From Coniferiporia sulphurascens (lineage: Eukaryota > Basidiomycota > Agaricomycetes > Hymenochaetales > Hymenochaetaceae): DNA of 64,000 nt. Shown one piece after another: positions 34,969 to 44,135 of this stretch. Every line of letters starts with the position of its first letter. Within the stretch, counting starts at the first letter, position 1. Made by a program: the position numbers and the translations under genes. The stretch covers positions 310,001 to 374,000 of the forward strand of contig NBBA01000011.1 in assembly GCA_002794785.1 (NCBI GenBank). The letters run 5' to 3'. The notes below the pieces were generated by a model. It saw only the letters and a program-made list of their open reading frames with translations, was not told the DNA's origin and did no database searches.

Positions 34969-37900
34969 TTACTGTGGCTAGTCATGCCACTGGAGCGAAT
35001 GTATTGTTTGCATAGTAGTCAACACCTTCCATTTGGGTGAATCCTTGAACTACTAGTCTTGCTTTGTACCATTTGATTTCTCCATTTGCTAATCTTTTTG
35101 TTTTATAAACAAATCTCATTCCAATTATATTTGCATTTTTTGGTGGATCAATGATTGTCCGTGTAGATCTTTTGATTAACGTTTTTATTTCATCTTTCAT
35201 TGCTATGATCCACTGATTGGCATCAATTCTATTGATTGCTTGTTGATATGAATTAGGATCACCTATTAATTCCATATTGAATTGATTGAATTCTGTAAGA
35301 TAAGCAACTGTATTTTGTTCATCAAAGTTAAGACCTAATGACCATTTCATTGGTTTAATTGATCTTATTGGTCTTTCTTTTATTAATTCTTGTATTTGTT
35401 TGTTTTGTTTTCCTGTTATATTCTCCCCTTCAATTTTAGATGGTGGAGAATCTAAGAATTGTAGATTTCGTTCGACTGTGATTTTTCTGTTATGATAGGT
35501 TCTATGACCTTTACTTTCATTGTCAAATCCTAGCCATTGTGCATATATTCCTTTTGGTTGTAATTTATTTATGTCTTCTTGTTTTATTATGCAATATTGG
35601 CCGAATTCTTTTAAATCGTCTATGTTGTAATTTTCGTTATATCGTTTAAAATATGGTGTTTTAAAATCAATAGCGCTCTTTGGAGTTCTATTGTATACAT
35701 AAGTACTGTATTTTACAGCTTCTCCCCATAGACTGGGTGGTAATTTTGCTTGTAGCAGGTTAACTCATGTATTATTTAAAATCGTTTGATGTGATCGTTC
35801 TGCTACTCCGTTTTGTTGTGGTGTATTGTGAACAGTCAGCTTTTGTATTGTTCCATTTTTTTCTAAATATTCAGTAAATTGTTTGCTTAAAAATACTGTA
35901 TCGTTATCGCTTTGTAATATTTTTATTTTTATATCAAATTGTGTATTGAGCATTGTAGCCCAAGTCGTATAAGCATTTAAGCCCTCATCTTTCATTTTTA
36001 ATAAAATCATTTTTATCCATCTAGTAGCGTCATCTACTAATGTTAGAAGATATTTATATCCTCCTATAGCATGTGTGGATGCAGGTCCCCATATATCCAT
36101 ATGGATATGATCGCCAAATTTTTCTGCTAACTTGGTAACATGTAATTTTGGAATTTGCATTCTTTTTGTATTTGCTTCAAGGCAAATTGTGCATTGAGTT
36201 TCATCGTAATTTGATATTTTGTTGTTTGTAATTTGATCTTCTTTTAATAATTGTTTTATGTAGGAATAGCTTATGTGTCCGAGTTTTTTGTGAAGTTTGA
36301 ATAATGTTACATTTTTTGTAGCCGCTTGTACATTGTTATTAAATATACTATACAATCCATTTTTATTTGTAATTTTTCTGCATAAAGATCCATTAGGATA
36401 CTTTATTATACATTCATTTTCTTTATAAATAAATTTGTAGCCGTCTTGACATAGAAGCCCTTGAGAGACTAATGTCATGTTCATTTTAGGATTGTAATAT
36501 ACGTTTGATAATATTATGACACTTACCGAGTGTCCATTGGGGATGTAAATCTTAAGATCCCCTACTATATTTGCCATGAATGTTGTTTTATTTGTGGCCA
36601 TTATTGTTATTGCATCAGTTTTATAAGTATTTCGTAATCGATTTAGATATGGTGTTAAATGTATTGTTGCACCAGTATCAATTATATCCATTGAAGAATA
36701 AATGTTGTTAGCAAATTCTTTTGTAGTAATAGTGTTAATGCTTACATCTAAATTATTATCATCCACATCTTCCATGGCGCTGTCGTGGTTTCCTAAAGCA
36801 TCAAGGAAATCATTATAAGAATAAATTGGGAATTCTCCCATGTTGAAGTCGTTGTCGTCGATTTCAGTTATAAAGGCGGTTTCGCCTTGGCCAATTACAG
36901 CACTTAACTCGATTCAAGAGCTCAATGTGATGTTTGTTTCTGCTGCTGCTGCGGTATGTTTAGCCTGGGCCGCACTTGCCCCAGTCATTGTCGGTGCCAC
37001 TGACACACCCGTTTCCTTCCCTTTTCCTTTTTTGTCATTCACGTCCTCTTTCTTCTTCTGAGCTGCCTTCGTCCATTCCATTTTTGGCGCCCAGCAGTCT
37101 CGACTAAAGTGCCCTAGTTTATTACAATTGTAGCACTTTACCACATGTGATTGTTAGTTAGGGGAATATCCCCCTTGTCCTCGTCCTCGCATATATCCGC
37201 CACGGCCCCTATAGCCGCGACCTCATGATTGTACACCATGGCTGAAACTGCGTCTGTGGCCCCTAAAATAAGGGTGATTCCACTTGTCCTTGGGCAGGTG
37301 ATTAGCCGCCGCTCCTGTCCTCTGATGATTTTTCCACCACCCCTTGAAGGCGTTGCATAATGCAGTTAGTAAGAATTGAGGGGTTAGTTCAATTTCATCT
37401 TTATCTGGATTCATTTCGTTAATTGTTTTAATATATAACTCACTCTGTGTGAGTACGTATTGATATTGTTTGGGCGTTGCCTGTGTGATAGCCGATATAT
37501 ATGTCGACTCTGAAACTTTTACCCCTTGGGCTATGAGTTCCTCATATTTATTGCTGAGGTTATCGAGCATTCCATCGAAATGGCTGACATGACCTCTGAT
37601 ATCAAAAAGGGCAGCCTCGTTAAAGCCCTTTGTAATTGTTGTCTGGATGTTATATCGTCCATCAAGCACTTTGAGTAGCACTGGTATATCTTTATTAAAA
37701 TTAAGATAATAAGCCAATATTTTGTCAGGCATAGTGCACATAATGCTGTTATATAAAGCACTTGATATACCAATCTCTCCAGTTCCTGGGGAGTTAGTGA
37801 GCAGGTTACCGTAACCTGCACTTTCGATTGTGCTGCGGACTCTGTAGTTCCAGAGTTTATAATTTCGGTGGCTGTCGAGTTTCTCAATGCCATCAAAGAA

Positions 37901-38524
37901 TTTCTGGAGTTCAGCAAGTTTTGTTGCCATACTCGGTTCATCTTCCTCAGTATCGTTAGCATCTGAGTCTCCAGGATCAGAAGGTTCTGATGGCTCACAT
38001 GATGGTTTATTTTTGGATTCTTCGGTGTTTTCTTCGTCTTCTTTATTGTTTTCTTCTTTATCATCATCTTCTTTTTTATCGTCTTCTGGCTTAATAAAAG
38101 GGTTATCAATTTTAAATTGTTCTTTTTCTTTTGGATCAGATATACCCAAATATGTACTTATTCGATATCTTATCTCGGATGATTTTCCTTGATCAGAAAT
38201 GCCTAAATCTTTAGCATGATTCATTAATTCAGTTTTATAGTCAGCTTTTGTTTTTAATTTTTCGTCATTGGTAGAATTATCATACCTGTTGATTCAATCT
38301 TGAATTTGTTGTTCCGTTCCGTGTATAGGTATTTGTCTTAGGTTACATTGAATTATTAGGTCGACTAACCTTTTACTATCTTTGGCTTTTTGTATTTTTT
38401 CTTCAAGTTCTTCGATAGTTGATGACTGTGTATATACTATTTTTAGTTCATTAGCGATTATTCATAATCCTGATAATTTTTGCAAATGTGTTTGCTCACA
38501 AGTATTAGGATGTTTGTCAGTCAT
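34969..38524 (-). pseudogene. C3 Gag-Pol polyprotein, 3'-deleted
   Basis: From ATG 38524 (MTDKHPNT) through Gag with acidic stretch, CCHC (CYNCNKLGHFSRDC, ~37110), protease IDTGATIHL, integrase HHCC and core, ending in the first third of RT ([17 protein letters not shown]). Integrase keeps QSDNDTVF, with the catalytic Asp lost from C1 and C2. Codon RYRIS here is CGA, where C1 has CAA and C2 TGA. RT catalytic core and RNase H are deleted. Confidence 0.92.
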
Positions 38525-38589
38525 AGTTTCATTTCGTTTATAATTTGTGTTAATCATTTCGTTAGTTTGTAGAGTCAAGGCTCATAACC

Positions 38590-38892
38590 TCTTAAAATCT
38601 ACACACGTTATGGTAGACGATGAGGTGCAGTGGTAATAGTAGAGAGAGAATGGGGTTATCAGCGTAAACCGATGTATTTCTAGGGCGAGACCAGCTCCCC
38701 TTATATACATGTTCTGTGAGCTAGTACTACTATAACTATCTAGCTCCTATATCATATGGCGTTATTATTGCGTTATTGTGTCGTTAGTAAGATGTTTGTT
38801 CATATGACCATGTACTATAAATACCATGTCATCGAATATAGGTGTATTCACCTACATGTCACATGATTCGTTTACATTATATTTATTTAATA
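38590..38892 (-). repeat. C3 5' LTR, with ~46-bp extra hairpin segment
   Basis: 303 bp against 257-259 bp in C1 and C2. The extra bases at about 38823-38870 hold TAGGTGTATTCACCTA, a perfect 6-bp stem with 4-nt loop, between CATGTCA direct repeats. The rest matches the family LTR. Confidence 0.88.
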
Positions 38893-38897
38893 CATAC

Positions 38898-39600
38898 CAT
38901 TCCCAGGATTGGGGATCCATCAACCCTCCAGCCACCATTGTGACAATCTTATCATCCACCACCAATTTCGCCATCTGGTATGAGAGGGCTGCTCCCTGCC
39001 ATTGGCGAAGGGTCCGGACACTTGGATCACCCAGAGTGAGTATGGGGCACTTGGTAGGACCTGCCCATTCGACCACCAGAGTCTGTCTGGAGGTCCGGAC
39101 GAGTGAGGTCATGACTATTGAGATGGGCTCATTTTCCGATGCTGTAGAGTGGTCTGAGGCAGATGATCGAGTAGATGGGCTGGAAAGTCCGGACTCAGAG
39201 TCGGAGAGTGGTGGGAGTGTTGGGGAGCTAAAGATAGACTCCGGAGGTACTGGCTGGGCGTGGGAAGCGGCGGACTCGTGCCACTGGTACAGGCTGTCAC
39301 GGGCTTGGGTTCATGGGTGTGGTCTGGGAATTTTGTAACTGGGATTTTGACCAGGGTTCTGACCTGATCAAAGGTGGCTGGGCTGGGCTGGGATTGTCGG
39401 GATCGCTTTGAATTGCGAAGCCCGAGAAGCTGGGAAGACCTGTTAGGCGCTGGGATGCTGTACAAGTCCTGCAGGTCCAGGGATCGTTCGATCGGCAGGA
39501 TCAGAGGGCAGGTACCATCAGAGTAGTGCATAGGGCTTCGGACTTGGTTCCCTGGCACATACAACAGTGTAGAAATGCTCCGTCAATTTCAAAAAAAAAG
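38898..39600 (-). other. G2 leader and gag N-terminal region
   Basis: The frame of ATG 39112 stays open upstream, apart from TGA codons near 39310 and 39370, to around 39400 (for example STASENEPISIV and SDSESGLSSPST, Ser/Pro-rich). The true gag start is therefore probably upstream and its ATG is not certain. 39565-39600 is leader next to the LTR, with an oligo-T run on minus. Confidence 0.5.
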
Positions 39601-39952
39601 TGGAAGCCAACCAGGAGTTGGCAACACTAAAGTTCAGCCTAGGACAGAAAGGACAAAGGTGTCTTTGTTGCTGTCAGATAGACTACATACATTCCATGCT
39701 ATAACTACTCACCTTTGTTGCTGTCAGATAGACTGAGGCAACAAAGGTGCAGAAAGTGAACAGGAATAGCGAGGGAATTATGTAATTGTAGATCTGTACA
39801 GTCCGGAGGAAATACAATCATGTGACCATCAGTCCGGCATGTCAGGTGACAGCCCGGTGCATCATGTGACTGACAACCTGGCGCGTCAGGTGACGTCCGG
39901 ACCCAGTGGTCTCCAATGTGTAGGCATTGGAGTAGTAAGCCCTGGGCTTACA
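39601..39952 (-). repeat. G2 5' LTR
   Basis: 352 bp, TG...CA on the minus strand. It differs from 24368-24719 at six sites only, each a CG/TG or CA/TG alternative. Confidence 0.95.
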
Positions 39953-40642
39953 GAGCTAGGCTTTTCAAGGGTCCAATAGATCCCAACCATTATGAACTTG
40001 ATGGAAGGAAACAAAGGGCAACACAAACTTGCAACTTTGCAGCCAAGTTGACCTCCTATAATGGATATTTCTAATACATTTTCTTCATTTGGCTATCTGT
40101 TATCCATTATAAAATATATCCATTATGACATAGGGATTTCCTGACTACCAACTCGGTGGGAACCCCAAACTACCCATTATGGGAGGATATCCGTTATGGG
40201 AGATGCCCAATATGGGAGGTTCAACTGTATGTCACCATACTGATGCAATATGGCGTCATTGCTCTAGAACCTTCTACTGTGACGTCATAGATCTAGAACT
40301 ATCGGTGCCTGCTTACTACTGATCAGACGAAGCATACCTAATGACTAATCCATCATTATATAATAAAACATGAAACATGAATTGAAAAACGTATATATCA
40401 TAACAACGTGCCGGACTGTCACTCACCTGACACACTGGACTGGCTTATGACTCCAGGTCCAGACTGTTACCTGATGCACTGGGTGGTCAGTCACATGACA
40501 TGCCGGGCTAATGGTCACATGATTGTATTTCCTCCAGACTGTACAGATCTATGCTTACATAATTCCCTCACTATTCCCTTTTGCTTTCTGCGCCTTTGTT
40601 GCCTCAGTCTATCTGACAGCAACAAAGGTGAGTAGTTATAGC

Positions 40643-40709
40643 TAGGGCTCTGCACCATATCCATAATATACAATTATGGCCATACCATATACAGTACTGT
40701 ATCCATATC
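40643..40709. other. Short unassigned remnant
   Basis: It starts TAGGGCTCTGCACC right after GTTATAGC, which looks like a hAT-type terminus with a possible 8-bp target, followed by near-palindromic CATATACAGTACTGTATCCA. Too short to classify; the other end is not found. Confidence 0.25.
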
Positions 40710-40967
40710 TTTTAAAATCTACACATGTTGTGGTAGACAATGAGGTGCAGTGGTGAAGTTGAGGCAAAGGTGGGTTATCAGCGTAAACCGATGTATTTCT
40801 AGGGTGAGACCAGCTCCCCTTATATACATGTTCCGTGGGCTAGTACTACTATATCTATCTAGCCCTGGTATCGTATGGCGTTATCGTTGCGTTATCGTTC
40901 ACTTAGTAAGGTGGATGTTCATATGACCACGTACTATATTTATATTGTTCGTTATATTTATTTAATA
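40710..40967 (-). repeat. Solo copia LTR
   Basis: ~258 bp matching the C1-C3 LTRs (minus orientation). The possible duplication is imperfect: ATATC on the left and ATATT on the right. It lies at the edge of LINE-D. Confidence 0.8.
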
Positions 40968-41086
40968 ATATTCGAAATAGAAAGAGAGAGGGGGAACGGA
41001 GCATAGAAAATTAGTGGAATGGGGGGAGGCGCCTTTGAAGATGCCCAAGATCCATCAGCAGGCTGTGTTTTGCACGGCCTGGAGGC
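40968..41086 (-). pseudogene. LINE-D: 119-bp ORF2 fragment joined to R2
   Basis: Reverse complement of 49049-49165: the same LINE thumb segment (QAVQNTAC) joined to R at the same base. It is cut at 40967 by the copia LTR. Confidence 0.85.
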
Positions 41087-42344
41087 CTGACTAAAGGACG
41101 CCCTTGCAGGGCCCAACATACATGTGCACCTTCCTCAGGATATGGGGCCCGACAAACCCCTCCCACTGTCCTTCACGCCGCACAGGCCTAAAGGTGAGAT
41201 TAGAGCTACCTGACACACCAAAGGTGTAGTGTGAGGGTTGCAGCGCCATAGGCACTACCCCACCACCCCCAGCCACCTGGACTCACACCCCCCCATACCT
41301 GATTGGTGATGTGAAGTGCCACTGCATGTCAAGGAATCAACTTAAGCCCAAATGGGAATTACCCCCATTAGAACCCACAGAGGATTTAGTCCTCTCAAGC
41401 CAACAGAGGGAACTATCCCCTGCCGCTACGGCCCACTCAGTGCACTGAGTTTCCCGTGCCCTGGCACGTGCTTCAGAACCCACATCAGCATCAGGTGTTA
41501 CCCCAACACACTCCATGGGGAATACTCGGGGCCCACATTTAAGGGTTTTCCTGCTTCTGGATCTGCCGCACACCAGAATCTCCGTGTCGCAGAGGGGTGG
41601 ACCCCGATGCTTTTTACAGCCGCCAGGGAGTGCCTCTTACTAACCACCTCAAGGGGGCCCGACCCACCCGAGAGGCCCATGGTGTCCCGTCACATTTCTG
41701 CGTCGGATGGTTATTACTGCCACACCATGTGTTATGAGACCCCTATCTCCTTTTAGCAACTAGTGCCATCATCAGAGACCCTTTTGGGAATTTGGGGAGC
41801 AGTTTTTGATATGACATGCCAGTCATCACGGCCTCAATGCAAGCGCATCAACCCCAGAAGGTTAGATCCGACTTTCGCCAAACCCGAGGTTTCCCAGTTT
41901 TCACTGACCGCTAGTGGGCAGAGGGTTTCCCAACTCCCATGGGAACATTATTGTCGTGTTCCCCCCCAACTGGCACACTTTGCACCTTGCCCTGCTGACC
42001 AGGCCTGAGGGCACGACCAGCAGACCAGTCGAGGCACCCCACCCCGAGAGGGCATGGCATATGTGAAGAGGAATCATCCTCACCGAGTTATCCCCCCAAT
42101 GCAACATTAACGACAGGTTGCATACCCTCTGGCAAGCCCTAGAGCCCCTTTCATGTCTTCAAAACTGCCATTACAGCGACTGGACAACCAATGAGCGCGC
42201 ACTCTGGAGGACCGGTGTGCAGTCGGTAGCCTTCTCTCATATCAACCCAGTAGTATACCAGACCAGAGTATGGGTTGCTGCAACGAACCCCCAGACAACC
42301 CCCAGTGAAAACCAGAGATGGTGGTGGTAAGAGGACAAGAAGGG
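41087..42344 (-). repeat. Repeat R, copy R2 (complete, minus strand)
   Basis: ~1,258 bp, nearly identical to R4 in inverted orientation; the differences that I compared are CpG-type (for example Cys/Arg and His/Arg changes in one shadow frame). The 5' end (42344) abuts the start of LINE-E. There is no conserved coding frame; many short GGG...CCC hairpins suggest a structured RNA. Confidence 0.88.
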
Positions 42345-42473
42345 CTGATGTCGGCCTACGATTTCACTGCCCAAGCGCGTGCAGAGTCAAGGCAGGCATC
42401 CTGAGCCGGCTCCCCAGCAGCCTTGGTAGGGTTGATCCATGGCTCCAACAAATTCGGAGAGACAGCCCCAGAG

Positions 42474-44135
42474 ATGGCTGTCGACCCCCATACCCCCCCG
42501 CAACAGGTGGGAGGCGCAAGCCTCGGGCGGAAACACTCCTCAGCCGCTATGTCGCCTCTCACCCCGAGAGGACCCCCGGCCCAAGTCCAGCACAAACCTC
42601 ACACCTCGGGGTTCATGTACTCCCTATCATGCACCCTGGAAGACTTTGACAAGGAAACAGTGGATGCCTCCACCACCGATATCGACATCAAGGCAGCACA
42701 GTTTGTTGGCAACCTCCTTTGGAATGTCCAAACAACGCTGTCCAAAATAGTGCAAGACAGGAAAGACCCCCAACTCATCATATACCACAACGTGGTAATG
42801 GCCTATAACTTCGCAAGGGAGGGGGCGGAAATTGCCCTCCCGGAACCCTTCGCCCCAGCTCGCCCCCTTACAAGGGCCCCGGACACCACCAGGCCCCCCA
42901 GCACCACCCCTGTGACCCCAGAAATGAGGGCGCTGACTGACACAGTCAAGTGCCTGACTACTGACGTGGCCTCTATTTCACATCAGATGGCTTCTATCAG
43001 CTCTAGGCCCACCCCCCAACAACAGCAACAACAACAACAGCAACCTGCCCAACAGGCCGCCATCCAGGCCGCCCCCACCTCCTATGTGCAGGTCGCCACA
43101 GCAGCGGCTCCCCCAACAGCCACCAACCCAGCTCCAGTGGCCCCAGCTGCTGGAATGGTCATCAACCCAGCACAGAAGAAGAAGAAGCGCCAGAGGAAGG
43201 TACCCCCACCACCCACAATGTATGCTAAGGACCCAACCTTGGTCCTCACCCCCACAGTTGGCATACGGGCCGAAAACCAGAAGTCAGCAATGGCCCTGAC
43301 TAAAATGTCCTGTGAGTTCTTCACTTCCCTCCCCACCACAGACCAAGTCCCAGTCTTGTCCTCTTCCTATAACGTGAAGGGGAACATTGTGACCACATTC
43401 GTGGCGAGACCCTCATCAGCTAACCTGACCACGGAGACAATCATTGATCGTCACTCTGTGGTGTACGCCTCCCACATGCGCACAGAGTGCATAGTGGCGG
43501 GAATAACCATCCCAACCACCTTCTCCCTAACCCCCTCCAGAGTCCGCCCCCGGTCCGCCCTCCGCATCTCCATGGTGCCATGCAAGGACTTCCTATTCGG
43601 CCAGAACGGACACACCATTACCGAGAAGGCCCTCATGGCCGAAATCCGGCACAACCCGGCACTCCGCAACCTCAACTTTGTAGTCACCCCCCACTTTGCC
43701 GCCACAGAGGACCACCTGCCGACTCTTGACAGGTGCCCTGTGGTATTCTCCTTCATTGACCCCAACAGATCTATCTGGGAATGCCTCCTCAAGAGGCCAC
43801 ATGTATGGATGTTCAGATCCGCCCTCCGACTTTTGGTCCCACCTGTCCACCCCACCCTCACCCAATGTGAATGGTGCCAGGGCCTCAGCCACGGAACCAA
43901 GGGCTGCTGTGCCCAACCTTGCTGCGCTGATTGCTCGGGTGCCCACCTGACCCGCAACCACTGCACAACCGACGCAGTGCCTGAAGGCGACACATGTCCC
44001 CACCCCCGCCTCTGCAACAACTGCAAGGGCGACCACCCTGCCACCCTGCCGGCCTGCCCTAAGAAGAGGCGTTACCGCCAAATCGAAGAGGCCCTTGCCG
44101 CCAACCCCAACAACGAACAGATGGAGGAAATATGA
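42474..44135 (+). CDS. LINE-E ORF1, Gag-like nucleic-acid-binding protein
   Basis: 553 residues from the first in-frame ATG (MAVDPHTPPQQ); no internal stop. A helical N-terminal part, Pro/Thr-rich middle with a Gln run (43018-43044), a conserved block MYAKDPTLVLTP, then three zinc-knuckle-like motifs near the C-terminus: CEWCQGLSHGTKGC, CADCSGAHLTRNHC and CNNCKGDHPATLPAC. In LINEs such ORF1 proteins bind the element RNA and accompany it to the target. The stop overlaps the ORF2 start as ATGA (44132-44135). The frame is open upstream to 42423 but without ATG. Confidence 0.85.
   Translation: MAVDPHTPPQQVGGASLGRKHSSAAMSPLTPRGPPAQVQHKPHTSGFMYSLSCTLEDFDKETVDASTTDIDIKAAQFVGNLLWNVQTTLSKIVQDRKDPQLIIYHNVVMAYNFAREGAEIALPEPFAPARPLTRAPDTTRPPSTTPVTPEMRALTDTVKCLTTDVASISHQMASISSRPTPQQQQQQQQQPAQQAAIQAAPTSYVQVATAAAPPTATNPAPVAPAAGMVINPAQKKKKRQRKVPPPPTMYAKDPTLVLTPTVGIRAENQKSAMALTKMSCEFFTSLPTTDQVPVLSSSYNVKGNIVTTFVARPSSANLTTETIIDRHSVVYASHMRTECIVAGITIPTTFSLTPSRVRPRSALRISMVPCKDFLFGQNGHTITEKALMAEIRHNPALRNLNFVVTPHFAATEDHLPTLDRCPVVFSFIDPNRSIWECLLKRPHVWMFRSALRLLVPPVHPTLTQCEWCQGLSHGTKGCCAQPCCADCSGAHLTRNHCTTDAVPEGDTCPHPRLCNNCKGDHPATLPACPKKRRYRQIEEALAANPNNEQMEEI

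Larger units (their letters stand above)
34821..38892 (-). mobile_element. Ty1/copia element C3, internally deleted
   Basis: TSD CATAC (34816-34820 and 38893-38897) brackets a 4.07-kb element inserted in G2 gag (WEWYV-NDYHWLNS across the join). The 5' LTR is complete; the 3' LTR stops after ~148 bp and is joined directly to mid-RT sequence, so the second half of pol and part of the LTR are missing. The flanks are intact, so the deletion is internal. Confidence 0.94.
24834..39112 (-). pseudogene. G2 Gag-Pol polyprotein, split by C2 and C3
   Basis: One frame throughout: removing C3 plus one TSD (4,077 bp) and C2 plus one TSD (5,444 bp) leaves a continuous frame. Order: gag (from ATG 39112, frame open further upstream), atypical knuckle C-x2-C-x6-H-x4-C (CFQCRRFYAGHIGSAC, ~34130), protease-like PLIDHGCVAVLI (DHG instead of DSG), RT with KIDMTNSFFQTRM and VYLDDIIIW (~32660), RNase H (TTDASDLRTGAVL), integrase HHCC (HDSLGHFG ... 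CPEC) and core (AIDFIGPL, ISDWDKLF, FHPETDRASE), chromodomain (FEVDSIVDEHKWGWGTQFLV). TGA codons near 34805, 34610, 33215, 33047 and 25221 sit where CGA fits. Confidence 0.9.
24368..39952 (-). mobile_element. Ty3/gypsy chromodomain element G2, full length
   Basis: 352-bp LTRs at both ends and a perfect duplication GAGCT (24363-24367 and 39953-39957). Without the nested copias C2 and C3 it is ~6.06 kb. The two LTRs differ at six sites that I can see, all of CpG type (CG versus TG, or CA versus TG). One gag-pol frame ends in a chromodomain. It is inserted in the pogo-type element. Confidence 0.96.
24016..40227. mobile_element. Non-autonomous pogo/Tc1-type TIR element, split by G2
   Basis: Halves 24016-24367 and 39958-40227 (~620 bp together). 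The ends are inverted copies of CAGTTGAACCTCCCATA (17/17), flanked by TA on both sides (24014-24015; 40228-40229). Subterminal CCATTAT/TATGGGAGG motifs recur near both ends. There is no transposase frame. The TA target and CAGT start fit the Tc1/mariner-pogo superfamily; size and lack of ORF fit a MITE-like derivative. Confidence 0.8.
23767..40405 (+). repeat. LTR-X: solo LTR of an otherwise unseen family, split
   Basis: The pieces 23767-24015 and 40230-40405 form a ~425-bp unit starting TGTTAGGGCAACAC and ending ATATATCATAACA, flanked by perfect 5-bp duplications ACGTG (23762-23766 and 40406-40410). The TG...CA ends and 5-bp TSD are those of an LTR retrotransposon. No internal region of this family is in the window. 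It was later split by the pogo-type element. Confidence 0.78.
23696..40642 (+). repeat. LTR-Y: old G2-type LTR, split by the nest
   Basis: Two pieces, 23696-23766 and 40411-40642 (after TSD 40406-40410), together follow the reverse complement of the G2 LTR: TGTAAGCCCAGGGC at the start, then GTCACCTGAC repeats, CAGACTGTACAGATCT, and GTCTATCTGACAGCAACAAA. It is ~50 bp longer in the middle and ends early at GTTATAGC. It is the outermost layer of the nest; no target duplication was found. Confidence 0.75.

Noticed and set aside
38826..39338. 170-codon plus-strand frame across the C3 LTR edge.
   Set aside because: It spans the LTR/G2 junction and is antisense to G2 gag; it cannot be an evolved gene.
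41352..41756. 134-codon frame in R2 and its twin in R4 (48379-48783) as a gene.
   Set aside because: It runs antisense to R, is broken in R3 and R1, and its differences between R2 and R4 are CpG-type and often change residues. Shadow frame.
41087..42344. R2/R4 as long terminal inverted repeats of a DNA transposon around LINE-E.
   Set aside because: R occurs in direct orientation in R1, R3 and R4 next to LINE pieces, R4 has its own 14-bp duplication with an A tail, and the mirror symmetry includes LINE sequence; retrotransposition explains it better.
42439..42750. Frames overlapping LINE-E ORF1 in other registers, including minus-strand 43451-44144.
   Set aside because: The GC-rich third positions of ORF1 suppress stops in other frames; no homology to known families seen.
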